22,339 nucleotides of DNA, taken from positions 3,201 through 25,539 of the forward strand of contig DETM01000023.1 of NCBI GenBank assembly GCA_002361655.1, read 5' to 3'. The notes below the pieces were generated by a model. That model was given only the letters and a program-made list of their open reading frames with translations, searched no databases and was not told the origin of the DNA. A program made the translations under genes and the position numbers. The stretch is from Prevotella sp. UBA3288. Its GTDB lineage: Bacteria; Bacteroidota; Bacteroidia; Bacteroidales; Bacteroidaceae. The number at the start of each line of letters is the position of its first letter. The stretch's first letter is position 1. This document shows positions 7,454-15,314 of the stretch, in pieces.

Positions 7454-8695
7454 TTATAGTTTGCCTTGTTCACCCAGATAGGAATCCTTGAAACCGAGGA
7501 AGTAGAGCACACCGTCCAAACCGATTGTGGTAATCGACTGTTTGGCATTGGCCACCACACGCGGCTTTGCATGGAAAGCAATTCCGAGGCCAGCCTCTGA
7601 GATCATCGGCAGGTCGTTGGCACCATCGCCAACAGCGATGGTCTGGGCGAGGTTGACCTTCTCGACCTGTGCAATAAGTTTCAGCAGTTCGGCTTTACGG
7701 TGACCATCAACAATCTCGCCCACATAGCGTCCTGTCAGTTTGCCGTCCTCGCCTACCTCCAGTTCGTTGGCATAGACATAGTCGATACCGTACTTGCGCT
7801 GCAGGTATTCACCGAAGAAGGTAAAGCCACCACTGAGGATGGCAATCTTGTAGCCACTGCTCTTAAGGATAGACATCAGTCGGTCGACACCCTCAGTGAT
7901 AGGCAGATGGTCGGCAATGTCCTGCATGACACTCACGTCGAGGCCCTTCAACAACGCCACACGACGGGTGAAACTCTCCTTGAAGTCGATCTCACCGCGC
8001 ATGGCACTCTCAGTGATGGCTCTGACCTGATCGCCCACTCCGTTGCGCTCGGCCAGTTCGTCAATACACTCTGTCTGTATGAGCGTCGAATCCATATCGA
8101 AACATATCAGACGGCGCATGCGCCGGAACATATCGTCACGCTGGAAGGAGAAGTCGATCTCCATCTCACTGGACAGACGGAGGAAATTGGCCTGCATCTC
8201 CTGACGGTTGCGCGGCTCGCCCCGTAGTGAAAACTCTATACAGGCACGGGTGTGCTTGCCCGGATTCTTGATACTCTTCCGGCCAGTAAGGCGGATGATA
8301 GAGTCGATGTTGAGTCCCTGGTCGGCGATGACACGCGTGGCAGCCTCTATCTGACGAGCCTCCAGTTGGCGACCCATGACCATCAGTATGTAGCGGTTCT
8401 TGCCCTGCTGCCCCACCCAGTCTTCATACTCGTCGTCGGTAATGGGCGCGAAACCGATGTTTACACCCAGTTCGGTGGCTTTGAACAGCAATTCCTTCAT
8501 CACCTGTCCGGAGTGCACCTCGTCCATACGGATCAGGATGCCCAACGAAAGCGTTGAATGGATGTCGGCCTGTCCGATGTCGAGAATCTGAGCATCATAT
8601 TTTGCCAAGATGCCCATCACAGAGGCTGTCAATCCCGGACGGTCTTGTCCGGTGATACGTACCAATATCTGTTCTTTGTGAATCTCTTGTTCCAT
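7454..8695 (-). CDS. serB: Phosphoserine phosphatase with two N-terminal ACT domains
   Basis: SerB hydrolyses O-phospho-L-serine to serine, the last step of serine synthesis, in the cytoplasm. The 413-residue protein has two ACT-like regions (about residues 8-85 and 100-180) and then the HAD domain. Motif I is FDMDST with nucleophile Asp200 and acid/base Asp202, followed by the specificity segment IQTECIDELA; motif II is ILSGGF; motif IV is GDGANDLPM (356-364). ACT domains in such enzymes commonly bind serine and allow feedback inhibition, which is known for other two-ACT SerB proteins and only inferred here. The ATG at 8693-8695 lies 8 nt after the upstream HAD gene. No other serine-pathway genes are in the window. 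Confidence 0.96.
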   Translation of the reverse strand: MEQEIHKEQILVRITGQDRPGLTASVMGILAKYDAQILDIGQADIHSTLSLGILIRMDEVHSGQVMKELLFKATELGVNIGFAPITDDEYEDWVGQQGKNRYILMVMGRQLEARQIEAATRVIADQGLNIDSIIRLTGRKSIKNPGKHTRACIEFSLRGEPRNRQEMQANFLRLSSEMEIDFSFQRDDMFRRMRRLICFDMDSTLIQTECIDELAERNGVGDQVRAITESAMRGEIDFKESFTRRVALLKGLDVSVMQDIADHLPITEGVDRLMSILKSSGYKIAILSGGFTFFGEYLQRKYGIDYVYANELEVGEDGKLTGRYVGEIVDGHRKAELLKLIAQVEKVNLAQTIAVGDGANDLPMISEAGLGIAFHAKPRVVANAKQSITTIGLDGVLYFLGFKDSYLGEQGKL

Positions 8696-8703
8696 GTTGT
8701 CGT

Positions 8704-9432
8704 TTATAGTATATGAATGATTTCTTTTAATTTATCTACCTGATAAGTGGGCGGATTTGTTGCGACGGACTGTTGCCATCGGTTGAAAAAAATGGTGTCC
8801 AGTCCGGCACGCATGGCACCCAGAATGTCAGTCTGAAAATTGTCACCTATCATGACTGTTGAACTTTTACGGGCACCAGACTGCTGCAAGGCATAGTCAT
8901 AGAAAGCCGATGCCGGTTTGTTGGCCCCGGCATCCTCGCTAAGAATAATGGTGTCGAAAGCGTTGTTCAAGCCACAGGCTGCCAGTTTTTTGTACTGTAC
9001 CTCATGAAAGCCATTGCTGCACATGTGAAGGCGATAGCCCCGTTTCTTCAGATAAGACATCAGTTCATGGGCTCCCTCTATGACACCCGGTTTGTTGGAA
9101 CAGAAGTCCAGAAACACATCGCCCACTTTGAGTGTATATGTTTCAAAGTCGGCAGCAATGGTTTCGTACTTCTTTCGGAGTAGTTCGCTGGCACAGAGCG
9201 GTCGCCGGAATCGCTCTAAAATCAGATAGTCGCGACTAATCTCGCCACGCGAGTAGCGTCCCCATAAGTCAATGTTGGCTTGCCAGTATGCATCGTAGAA
9301 CACCTGCGGCTGGTCGAAATAACGTCCGAGGGCAAAGTGCTCAAAGGTCTCCTTCAGGGCAATGACGGCGTTGCCATACGTATCGTACAGCGTATCATCG
9401 AAGTCTATGAATATGTCGGTATAGCGTTTCAC
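8704..9432 (-). CDS. YjjG-family HAD hydrolase (nucleoside 5'-monophosphatase-like)
   Basis: This is a 242-residue haloacid dehalogenase-superfamily phosphatase. Motif I is FIDFDDTLYDT, with nucleophile Asp10 and Asp12; the helical cap follows, with motif II around LHMCSNG. Motif III contains GANKPASAFYDYAL and motif IV is MIGDNFQTDILGA. The arrangement and the DFDDTLYD form match YjjG, a house-cleaning nucleotidase that acts on non-canonical pyrimidine nucleotides in E. coli. The substrate here is inferred. The start codon is GTG at 9430-9432, overlapping the TGA of the aldo/keto reductase gene in the sequence GTGA, which suggests translational coupling. There is no alternative ATG before motif I. 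It is followed 8 nt later by serB. Confidence 0.88.
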   Translation of the reverse strand: MKRYTDIFIDFDDTLYDTYGNAVIALKETFEHFALGRYFDQPQVFYDAYWQANIDLWGRYSRGEISRDYLILERFRRPLCASELLRKKYETIAADFETYTLKVGDVFLDFCSNKPGVIEGAHELMSYLKKRGYRLHMCSNGFHEVQYKKLAACGLNNAFDTIILSEDAGANKPASAFYDYALQQSGARKSSTVMIGDNFQTDILGAMRAGLDTIFFNRWQQSVATNPPTYQVDKLKEIIHIL

Positions 9433-10790
9433 TCGTCTCGCTTCAATTGCTCCACCAGGTCGGCGATGCGCTTCAGTTCCTGAGGGATGTGTATTTTCTG
9501 AGGGCAGTTCTTCACCTCAATGCAATGGTTACACATGATACAGTGGTCGGGCTGACGGTCATGCTCTATCGAGCGGTCGAGGCTGATCAAATAGTTACGA
9601 CGGTTGCGCCGGTAGTCTGGATTGCCCTGGTCGTCAGGCAACGCATGCTCGACCACCCATTTGTTGTAATGCAGGAAGTTGGCAGGGATATCGATGCCGT
9701 AGGGACAGGGCATGCAATACTGGCAGTTGTTGCAGGGAATAGTGGGCAGTTCCATCATCTGACGGGCTATTTCACTGTCAAGAAAGCGTTGTTCCTCCTC
9801 GGTAAGGGGGTCCAGCGGACAATAGGTGCAAAGGTTGTCCTTCAGATGTTCCATATAGGTCATACCGCTGAGCACCGTCAGCACGCCCTCCGGAGTGCCG
9901 GCATAGCGGAAGGCCCACGAGGCCACCGACCGCTGGGGTTCACGACGTTTCATCTGCTCAATGGCATACTGCGGCAGGTCTTTCACCAGTCGGCCGCCTA
10001 GCAGCGGTTCCATGATGACGGCAGGGATACCCAAGTCGTGCAGACGCTTGTACAGATACGACGCATCGGTATTCCTGGCGTTCATCTCATTGGCATAGGT
10101 CCAGTCGAGATAGTTCAACTGAATCTGCACGAAGTCCCAGTGGTACACATGGTCTTGGGCCAGCAGATAGTCGAACACGTCGATGTCGCCATGATACGAG
10201 AACCCAAGGTTGCGGATGCGCCCAGCCCGACGCTCCTCCATCAGGAAGTCGAGCATGCCGTTTTGCATATAGCGCTGGCGAAAGGCTTCCATGCCACCGC
10301 CTCCGATGGAATGCAACAGATAGTAGTCGATATAGTCTACCTGAAGTTCTCGCATCGAGTTATGATACATTTCGATGCTTGCCTCACGTGTCTGCATCTC
10401 CTGTCCGAAGTTCGACAGTTTGGTGGCCACAAGATAGTCCTCACGCTTGTGACGGCTTAGCGCGATGCCCGTACAATGTTCTGACAGGCCACGGGAATAG
10501 ACAGGTGATGTATCGAAATAATTCAGCCCATGCTCAATAGCATAATCTACCTGACGGTTAATCATCTCCTGATCGAACTCGTTGCTGTCAGGCAACGTCG
10601 GCAACCGCATCATACCATAGCCCAACAGCGACACACGGTCGCCTGTCCTCGTGTTCGTACGGTATGTCATCTGTCCCTTGGGGGGCTCAGTGGGGTTTCC
10701 CTCCGCCTCTTGGCTCTTCCTGCCGGCGCAGGCAGCCAATGTCGCTGCCGACCCCAGTCCCATATATTTTATAAAGTCTCGTCTATTCAT
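9429..10790 (-). CDS. Aldo/keto reductase with C-terminal 4Fe-4S ferredoxin domain and twin-arginine lipoprotein-like signal
   Basis: The 453-residue protein opens MNRRDFIKYMGLGSAA, a twin-arginine motif plus hydrophobic stretch, followed by LAACAG. Cys21 there fits a lipobox, so the protein may be exported folded and lipidated. The aldo/keto reductase barrel follows, with a candidate catalytic tetrad Asp93 and Tyr98 (FDTSPVY), Lys124 (ATKLSN) and His160 (YLLHS). The C-terminal part has two cysteine groups, at 353-362 (CNNCQYCMPC) and at 417-429 (CIMCNHC and CP), fitting [4Fe-4S] clusters. Similar Fe-S aldo/keto reductases are common in anaerobes, but their substrates are mostly unknown. It lies 23 nt after the polyferredoxin gene in the tatAC operon, so secretion machinery, electron carrier and likely substrate are linked. 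ATG at 10788-10790. Confidence 0.9.
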   Translation of the reverse strand: MNRRDFIKYMGLGSAATLAACAGRKSQEAEGNPTEPPKGQMTYRTNTRTGDRVSLLGYGMMRLPTLPDSNEFDQEMINRQVDYAIEHGLNYFDTSPVYSRGLSEHCTGIALSRHKREDYLVATKLSNFGQEMQTREASIEMYHNSMRELQVDYIDYYLLHSIGGGGMEAFRQRYMQNGMLDFLMEERRAGRIRNLGFSYHGDIDVFDYLLAQDHVYHWDFVQIQLNYLDWTYANEMNARNTDASYLYKRLHDLGIPAVIMEPLLGGRLVKDLPQYAIEQMKRREPQRSVASWAFRYAGTPEGVLTVLSGMTYMEHLKDNLCTYCPLDPLTEEEQRFLDSEIARQMMELPTIPCNNCQYCMPCPYGIDIPANFLHYNKWVVEHALPDDQGNPDYRRNRRNYLISLDRSIEHDRQPDHCIMCNHCIEVKNCPQKIHIPQELKRIADLVEQLKRDE

Positions 10791-10813
10791 AAAGCGTTGT
10801 CACTATTAGGTTT

Positions 10814-12295
10814 TTATATGTATCTATGTACTTCATGACCCTCTACATAGATGGCAGGCAACGGTCTGACAGGGCAGAGATGCTCACAGGCACCACAGCC
10901 GATGCACGCCTCTTCGTTGACGGCCGGTATCGAGGGCGACAGTTCGTCGTCAGGGTCAGTAGGCATCATTGTGATGGCACCCGCAGGACAGTGGCGTGCG
11001 CAGTTACCACATTCCGTCTCGCCCAGGGCCGACAAACAGTGGTGGGGCGACACCACGGCATGACCAATCTGGATGCTAGTTTTCTCCTCGCGGTCAATAG
11101 GTTTGATGGCACCGGCCGGACAAACCTCGGAACAGCGTGTACACTCCGGACGGCAGTAGCCATGCTCATACGACATCACCGGCTGCATCAAGTTCATCAG
11201 GTCAACACTCGGACGAAGCACGTCGTTGGGACATTCCGACACACAGAGTTGACAACCGGTACAATGCTGCGACATGTTTTTTGCAGACAGCGATCCTGGA
11301 GGTGTCAGCGGCGTGATACGCTCGGGTGCACTCTTCTCTACAATGTCTGCCAAACCTCCATCCACATGCTTGGCTTCCTGTGCCAAAGCGGCAGTGGCGG
11401 CCAGTGCGGTGGTCAACAGGAATGTACGCTTGGAGGGGTCGGCAGACTGCTCGTCGTCCGCCTTATTACTTTGCTGCTTCGACTTGAGGGCATAACTCAG
11501 TGCTCCGAACTTGCACACTTCCAGACAGTCGCCACACACCACACATCGGCTATAGTCCACCTGACTAGTACGAAAATCTATACAGGAAGCCTTGCAATTC
11601 TTCGTGCATAGTGAGCAATGCTTGCATTTGTCGGCATGGAAGCGAATCTTATAGAGCGAGAAGCGCGATAGCAGCGACAACACAGTACCAACAGGACAAA
11701 TGGTGTTACAATAGGTACGCCCATTGCGCCACGCCAAGACAAAGAGCAGAATCACTGTGCCCACGGCGATGAGCAGTACAGGCATCGATTTCAACCATAC
11801 ATCGACAGGATAGAACGCATAACTGTCCAGAACTTCAGCGATGATAGCCAGCACATTGTTGCCCGCCTTGTAGAGCGGCTGCAGCACCATTGTCACGATA
11901 CGGCCAAAGGCGGAGTATGGTGCCAGCAACTGCACCAGCGAGCCACCGCCCAGCACCAAGGCTACGACGAAGACAACCAGCACGGGATACCGCACCCACC
12001 GTTTCTCTGCGGAGTAGGTGTAGCGGTTCTTCTTGGCCTTCTTACCCAATCTGCCGAAAAGGTCCTGCAGTACCCCCAGTGGACAGATGACCGAACAGTA
12101 GATACGGCCGAAGATGAGCGTCAGGCCCACCAAGACTGTTATCACTACTACATTCAAAGCCAGCACAGCCTCCAAGGCTTGCACTTTGGCCATCCAACCC
12201 AACCACAGATGAAGCGTACCCGTGAAATCGAGGAACATTAGTGTCAGTCCTACAAAGAACACTGTAGCCAGCGTTGTTCTTATTTTCTTTAACAT
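10814..12295 (-). CDS. Membrane polyferredoxin (NapH/NosR-like 4Fe-4S protein)
   Basis: The 493-residue protein has about five hydrophobic segments in its first 190 residues. NapH/NosR/CcoG-type CxxxCP motifs sit at Cys67-Cys71 (YCSVICP) and Cys196-Cys200 (YCNTICP). Ferredoxin-like clusters follow: Cys224/227/230/234, 251/254/257/261, 345/348/351/355, 381/385/388/392, 420/429/432/436 and 464/467/470/474, so up to six [4Fe-4S] centres. Between the second and third cluster lies PSKRTFLLTTALAATAALA (288-306), resembling an internal Tat-like signal or extra membrane helix. It probably moves electrons between the membrane quinone pool or cytoplasm and an exported acceptor; the partner is unknown. 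Its ATG begins 1 nt after the tatC stop, so expression is surely coupled to tatAC. Confidence 0.85.
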   Translation of the reverse strand: MLKKIRTTLATVFFVGLTLMFLDFTGTLHLWLGWMAKVQALEAVLALNVVVITVLVGLTLIFGRIYCSVICPLGVLQDLFGRLGKKAKKNRYTYSAEKRWVRYPVLVVFVVALVLGGGSLVQLLAPYSAFGRIVTMVLQPLYKAGNNVLAIIAEVLDSYAFYPVDVWLKSMPVLLIAVGTVILLFVLAWRNGRTYCNTICPVGTVLSLLSRFSLYKIRFHADKCKHCSLCTKNCKASCIDFRTSQVDYSRCVVCGDCLEVCKFGALSYALKSKQQSNKADDEQSADPSKRTFLLTTALAATAALAQEAKHVDGGLADIVEKSAPERITPLTPPGSLSAKNMSQHCTGCQLCVSECPNDVLRPSVDLMNLMQPVMSYEHGYCRPECTRCSEVCPAGAIKPIDREEKTSIQIGHAVVSPHHCLSALGETECGNCARHCPAGAITMMPTDPDDELSPSIPAVNEEACIGCGACEHLCPVRPLPAIYVEGHEVHRYI

Positions 12296-12296
12296 T

Positions 12297-13052
12297 CTAA
12301 AAAGACTTTCTATTATTTAATTTCACAATCACAATACTCGCCTCGTAAAGCAGACAGATAGGTAGCGACACGATACAGAGCGTAAACACATCCGTCGTCG
12401 GCGTGATGATGGCGGCAACCACTAAGATGGCCACGATGGCATGGCGTCGATAGCGAGACATCTGTCGCCCGTTGATGAATCCCATCTTTCCCAAAATGGC
12501 ACTCACCACAGGCAATTCGAAGATGACACCCATCACTAGGCTCATGGATATGAGCGTGTCGACATACGACTGAAGCGTCAGCATGTTGTCTACATCAGGG
12601 CTGACCTGATATGTGCCCAGGAATCGGACCGTCAACGGGAAAATGAGCAGGTAGTTCACCGCTGTGCCCAACACAAACATCAGGTAGCCGGAAACGACCA
12701 TCCAGAGACCGGCACGGCGCTCGTTGGCATAGAGTCCGGGCGACACAAAACGGAACAACTCGTAGATGATGTAAGGTGCTGCGCACAGCAATCCTGCATA
12801 CATGGCTACACGGATGTGGGTCATGAACTGTTCCGTCAAACCGGTATTCATCAGATGGATGCTGAAGGCATCGGTACCCATCAGACGGAAGGTGATGAAA
12901 TCACTTGTGCGTGGTGCCAACACAACGGCAAACAATCCATCCTTCATGAAGAAGGCCGCTGTACCGAAGCCCACAGCCACACCCAGCGAGCGCAGAATAA
13001 CCCACCTCAGCACATCGAGGTGTTGCCAGAATGTGCCGCTCTCACTTTCCAT
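12297..13052 (-). CDS. tatC: Sec-independent protein translocase subunit TatC
   Basis: TatC is the multi-spanning receptor of the twin-arginine translocase, which recognises RR signal peptides and exports folded, often cofactor-bearing, proteins. The 251-residue protein has the family's six helices. The N-terminal cytoplasmic segment [15 protein letters not shown] corresponds to the HLxELRxR region. GLYANERR follows the second helix, FELPV holds the conserved membrane Glu, and [19 protein letters not shown] is the typical last loop. The ATG at 13050-13052 overlaps the end of tatA by 11 nt. No tatB is seen, consistent with the minimal TatA/TatC systems of Bacteroidota. The polyferredoxin gene follows after a single base. 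Confidence 0.95.
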   Translation of the reverse strand: MESESGTFWQHLDVLRWVILRSLGVAVGFGTAAFFMKDGLFAVVLAPRTSDFITFRLMGTDAFSIHLMNTGLTEQFMTHIRVAMYAGLLCAAPYIIYELFRFVSPGLYANERRAGLWMVVSGYLMFVLGTAVNYLLIFPLTVRFLGTYQVSPDVDNMLTLQSYVDTLISMSLVMGVIFELPVVSAILGKMGFINGRQMSRYRRHAIVAILVVAAIITPTTDVFTLCIVSLPICLLYEASIVIVKLNNRKSF

Positions 13053-13257
13053 CGGCCGTTTTCTCGTCTGTAGCCGACGTTACCTCATTGTCCACTTCCT
13101 TCATCCCTTCTTTGAAACTCTTCACACCTTTGCCAAGTCCACGCATCAGTTCGGGTATCTTGGCACCGCCAAAGAGCAGGAGCACCACTATGGCAATCAA
13201 CAACAATTCCTGGGGGCCAAGCCCGAAGATCGACAACATCGTTTTTAGTCCTAACAT
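13042..13257 (-). CDS. tatA: Sec-independent protein translocase subunit TatA
   Basis: TatA forms the size-adjustable pore part of the twin-arginine translocase. The 71-residue protein has the standard plan. A short N-terminus is followed by the hydrophobic helix ending [20 protein letters not shown], with the FGG hinge. The amphipathic helix contains [15 protein letters not shown], and a polar acidic tail ends the protein. With no separate TatB in the window, this protein may serve both roles, as in other two-component systems (inference). ATG at 13255-13257. It is the first gene of the eight-gene minus-strand operon and is divergent from the TPR gene. Confidence 0.95.
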   Translation of the reverse strand: MLGLKTMLSIFGLGPQELLLIAIVVLLLFGGAKIPELMRGLGKGVKSFKEGMKEVDNEVTSATDEKTADGK

Positions 13258-13282
13258 ACGAAATAGATTTAAATCTCGGGTG

Positions 13283-13290
13283 CAAAATTA
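13283..13290 (-). promoter_or_regulatory. -7 element of the tatA operon promoter
   Basis: TAATTTTG followed by C on the minus strand fits the Bacteroidota -7 box TAnnTTTG. No TTTG is present 19-21 nt upstream; that region coincides with the -7 box of the divergent TPR promoter. The leader to the tatA ATG would be roughly 20 nt. Confidence 0.5.
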
Positions 13291-13311
13291 CAAAATATTA
13301 TTCTTTTTTCG

Positions 13312-13319
13312 TATCTTTG
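13312..13319 (+). promoter_or_regulatory. -7 element of the TPR-gene promoter
   Basis: TATCTTTG followed by C fits the Bacteroidota -7 box, 26 nt before the ATG at 13346. No clear TTTG lies 20 nt upstream (TTAC there). Its -33 region overlaps the -7 box of the divergent tatA promoter. Confidence 0.55.
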
Positions 13320-13345
13320 CACCCAAAAATTTAACTTTCACAATT

Positions 13346-14224
13346 ATGGGATTCTGGAAATCATTATTCGGCGCTGAAGAAGACAACCCCGAAACGGCTA
13401 AAAAAAATGCCGAAGCAAAGAACTTCGACTTGTTGAAATACGATGGTGTCAAGGCCATGCGCATGGGCCAGTTTGACTATGCAGAGAAGTGCTTTCATGA
13501 AGCACTTAAGATACAGGACGACCCTGAGACACACGACTATAGGCAGCAGGTGCTGACCCGTATGGGCCGACTGGACGAAGCCCTCAGCGAACTGAAGACG
13601 ATGGCAGCAGCAGCACCCGACAACATTGCCGTGCTCAATCAGGCAGCCCATGTGGCTTACATGATGGAAGACTACGGAGAGATGACGGCACTCTGTGAGC
13701 AGGCCTTGTCCGTCGACGATGCTAATGCTGTCGCTACCTATCAGTACGCCCAGGCTGCCATTGGCCAGGGCGATCAGGTTAATGGTATTGCGCGTTTGAC
13801 GAAGGCTATCTCACTGAACGAGAATTTCGGAGATGCTTACCTGCTTCGAGCCCGTACGTTACTCGCCATGGGAGAACTGAATGGTGCTTTGAGTGATGTG
13901 CAGTGGCTCATACAGCACGTAGAGGCAAATGAAGATGTTCTGCTGATTGCTGCTCGTATACTGAACGCTCTTGGCAAGACCAACGAAGCCCTTAATATAT
14001 ATAATAATGTAATAGAGATGAATCCCTTCCAGGTGGATGCCTACCGTGAGCGCGGCAAGATCAAGTACGACCGCGGCGACAAGCAAGGGGCAGAGGAAGA
14101 CCTGCAGAAAGTGCTTGAAATGAATCCGGAAGAGATGGCAGATATCAATGGTGAATACTCGGCAGAGGGTATTGAAGAAAAAGTAAAACGGGCTTATTCG
14201 GCAATAAACCCGTTCGGTATCTGA
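13346..14224 (+). CDS. Tetratricopeptide repeat (TPR) protein
   Basis: The 292-residue protein starts MGFWKSLFGAEEDNPETAKK and then carries about five to six TPR-like helix pairs. These can be seen in MRMGQFDYAEKCFHEALKI, MGRLDEALSELKTMAAAAPD, LGKTNEALNIYNNVIEMNPF and RGDKQGAEEDLQKVLEMNP. TPR proteins are scaffolds for protein binding; the partner is unknown. There is no signal peptide; the N-terminal FWKSLFG is a short amphipathic stretch that might touch a membrane. The reading frame is open back to 13031, but that part overlaps tatA and tatC on the other strand and precedes the promoter, so the ATG at 13346 is the start. It is flanked by divergent tatA and convergent FHA genes, so it is probably transcribed alone. 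Confidence 0.88.
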   Translation: MGFWKSLFGAEEDNPETAKKNAEAKNFDLLKYDGVKAMRMGQFDYAEKCFHEALKIQDDPETHDYRQQVLTRMGRLDEALSELKTMAAAAPDNIAVLNQAAHVAYMMEDYGEMTALCEQALSVDDANAVATYQYAQAAIGQGDQVNGIARLTKAISLNENFGDAYLLRARTLLAMGELNGALSDVQWLIQHVEANEDVLLIAARILNALGKTNEALNIYNNVIEMNPFQVDAYRERGKIKYDRGDKQGAEEDLQKVLEMNPEEMADINGEYSAEGIEEKVKRAYSAINPFGI

Positions 14225-14240
14225 CAGCGTCGGGCTGTCA
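14222..14240. terminator. Terminator-like hairpin holding both stop codons of a convergent gene pair
   Basis: Arms TGACAGC (14222-14228) and GCTGTCA (14234-14240) form a perfect 7-bp stem with a 5-nt loop. The TGA of the TPR gene is the start of one arm. The TGA of the FHA gene, on the other strand, is the start of the other. No T-rich tract follows on either side, so intrinsic termination is uncertain; it could serve both transcripts by collision or stabilise 3' ends. Confidence 0.5.
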
Positions 14241-15263
14241 CACCAGTTTAAAGGTCAGCGTCGTCTGTCCTAACTTGATCTTCATTCCACTTCTCAGCAG
14301 TACGCTCATGCCCTGCGGTACTCTGCGACCATTCACCAGTACAGGGTTCAGGTCTTTAAGCACTGTCAGCGTGAAACTCATCACGCCATTGCGCGGTTCA
14401 GCATCAATCTGCACCGAACGGCGACTCATTTCCGGGTCGATGAACGATATGTCTGACGGCGTGTTGGCATCCTTTCGGCCGACAATGGTCGTTCCGTCAT
14501 ACAGACGAACCTTTTGCGGACTGCTCAACAATCCGCCTCCCCATTGCAATTCGCCGTTGGTCAATCGCCTCCTGGGGGGTGCCACCACCGTCTCTTGAGA
14601 TGGTCTATCATCCGGTTCGACATCAGGAATGTCGTCGACATATTTATAAGGACGTACTTCCTCCTGTTGGCGACGCTGTTCCTCCTGTTGGCGACGCTGT
14701 TCCTCCTCGCGCTTCAGTTGCTGGGCTTCCCGCTCTTGGCGTAGTCGCTCCTGCTCTTGGCGACGCAGTTCCTCCTGTTGGCGACGCAGTTCCTCCTCGC
14801 GCTTCAGTTGTTGGGCTTCCCGCTCTTGGCGTAGTCGCTCCTGCTCTTGGCGTAGTCGTTCTTCTTCTACAGGGTCATAGGCCTGGAAAAAGACTTTTGC
14901 CCCACATTCCTTACAAGTAGCACCCTGTTCACCCACCTGATCGGTCTTGATAGCAATCTGCTTGTTGCACTTCGGGCAGATAAAGCCGTATTGCATGCCT
15001 ATCTTGGCACGTTTCTCGATGACATAGCGCCCATCCTTGTTGACCACTTCGCCCAAAATGCGGACAGGCATCTGCGTGACGAATTTGCCGACAGGTTCAT
15101 TGTCCTCCCCACCCTTCTTCGGCGGTTTCACCATATACTGCTGACTGGCCTTGCAATGAGGACAGTTCACCATAATCATGCCCATTCGCTTGCGAGTCAT
15201 TGCCTCAAAGTGGGCACCGCATTCGATACATTTGACATCTAAAGTTCTTAAGGGTAGTTCCAT
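14238..15263 (-). CDS. Zinc-ribbon and FHA-domain protein with repetitive Arg/Glu/Gln linker
   Basis: The 341-residue protein has three parts. The N-terminal 125 residues carry paired cysteines, Cys12/15 with Cys34/37 and Cys96/99 with Cys117/120, which look like two zinc ribbons. Residues about 132-203 are an almost uncharged-free Arg/Glu/Gln helix of the REEEQRRQQEE type, built from two tandem 30-residue copies. Residues about 252-341 form an FHA fold (GR at 262-263, SRRSV at 280-284, VNGRRV at 310-315). FHA domains usually bind phosphothreonine peptides; here the usual SxxH motif has Ser in place of His, so binding may be altered. No kinase or phosphatase partner is adjacent. It is cytoplasmic by appearance. 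The gene is monocistronic with its own promoter; ATG at 15261-15263. Confidence 0.85.
   Translation of the reverse strand: MELPLRTLDVKCIECGAHFEAMTRKRMGMIMVNCPHCKASQQYMVKPPKKGGEDNEPVGKFVTQMPVRILGEVVNKDGRYVIEKRAKIGMQYGFICPKCNKQIAIKTDQVGEQGATCKECGAKVFFQAYDPVEEERLRQEQERLRQEREAQQLKREEELRRQQEELRRQEQERLRQEREAQQLKREEEQRRQQEEQRRQQEEVRPYKYVDDIPDVEPDDRPSQETVVAPPRRRLTNGELQWGGGLLSSPQKVRLYDGTTIVGRKDANTPSDISFIDPEMSRRSVQIDAEPRNGVMSFTLTVLKDLNPVLVNGRRVPQGMSVLLRSGMKIKLGQTTLTFKLV
14667..14846. repeat. Two tandem 90-bp copies inside the FHA gene
   Basis: Two adjacent 90-bp units (14667-14756 and 14757-14846) encode near-identical 30-residue segments starting EQERLRQEREAQQLKREEE. The units differ by a few substitutions (Leu to Gln codons, one silent C/T). 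Shorter 15-bp units (CTCCTGTTGGCGACG) recur within them. The pattern suggests recent in-frame duplication by slippage or recombination. Confidence 0.85.
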
Positions 15264-15283
15264 TATATATAAATATGTATAGT

Positions 15284-15307
15284 CTGATTATTATGCTGAT
15301 TATTATG
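15284..15307. repeat. 12-bp tandem repeat in the FHA gene leader
   Basis: CTGATTATTATG occurs twice head to tail (15284-15295 and 15296-15307), immediately downstream of the FHA promoter on the minus strand, so it lies in or at the start of the 5' untranslated region. It could be a slippage product or a paired binding site; neither can be decided from sequence. Confidence 0.6.
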
Positions 15308-15314
15308 CAGAATG

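Noticed and set aside
13031..13345. Upstream extension of the TPR frame
   Set aside because: It overlaps tatA and tatC and lies before the TPR promoter; the ATG at 13346 directly follows the promoter and gives a sensible N-terminus.
14650..14870. CRISPR-like array
   Set aside because: The repeats are in-frame protein-coding tandem copies with no unique spacers.
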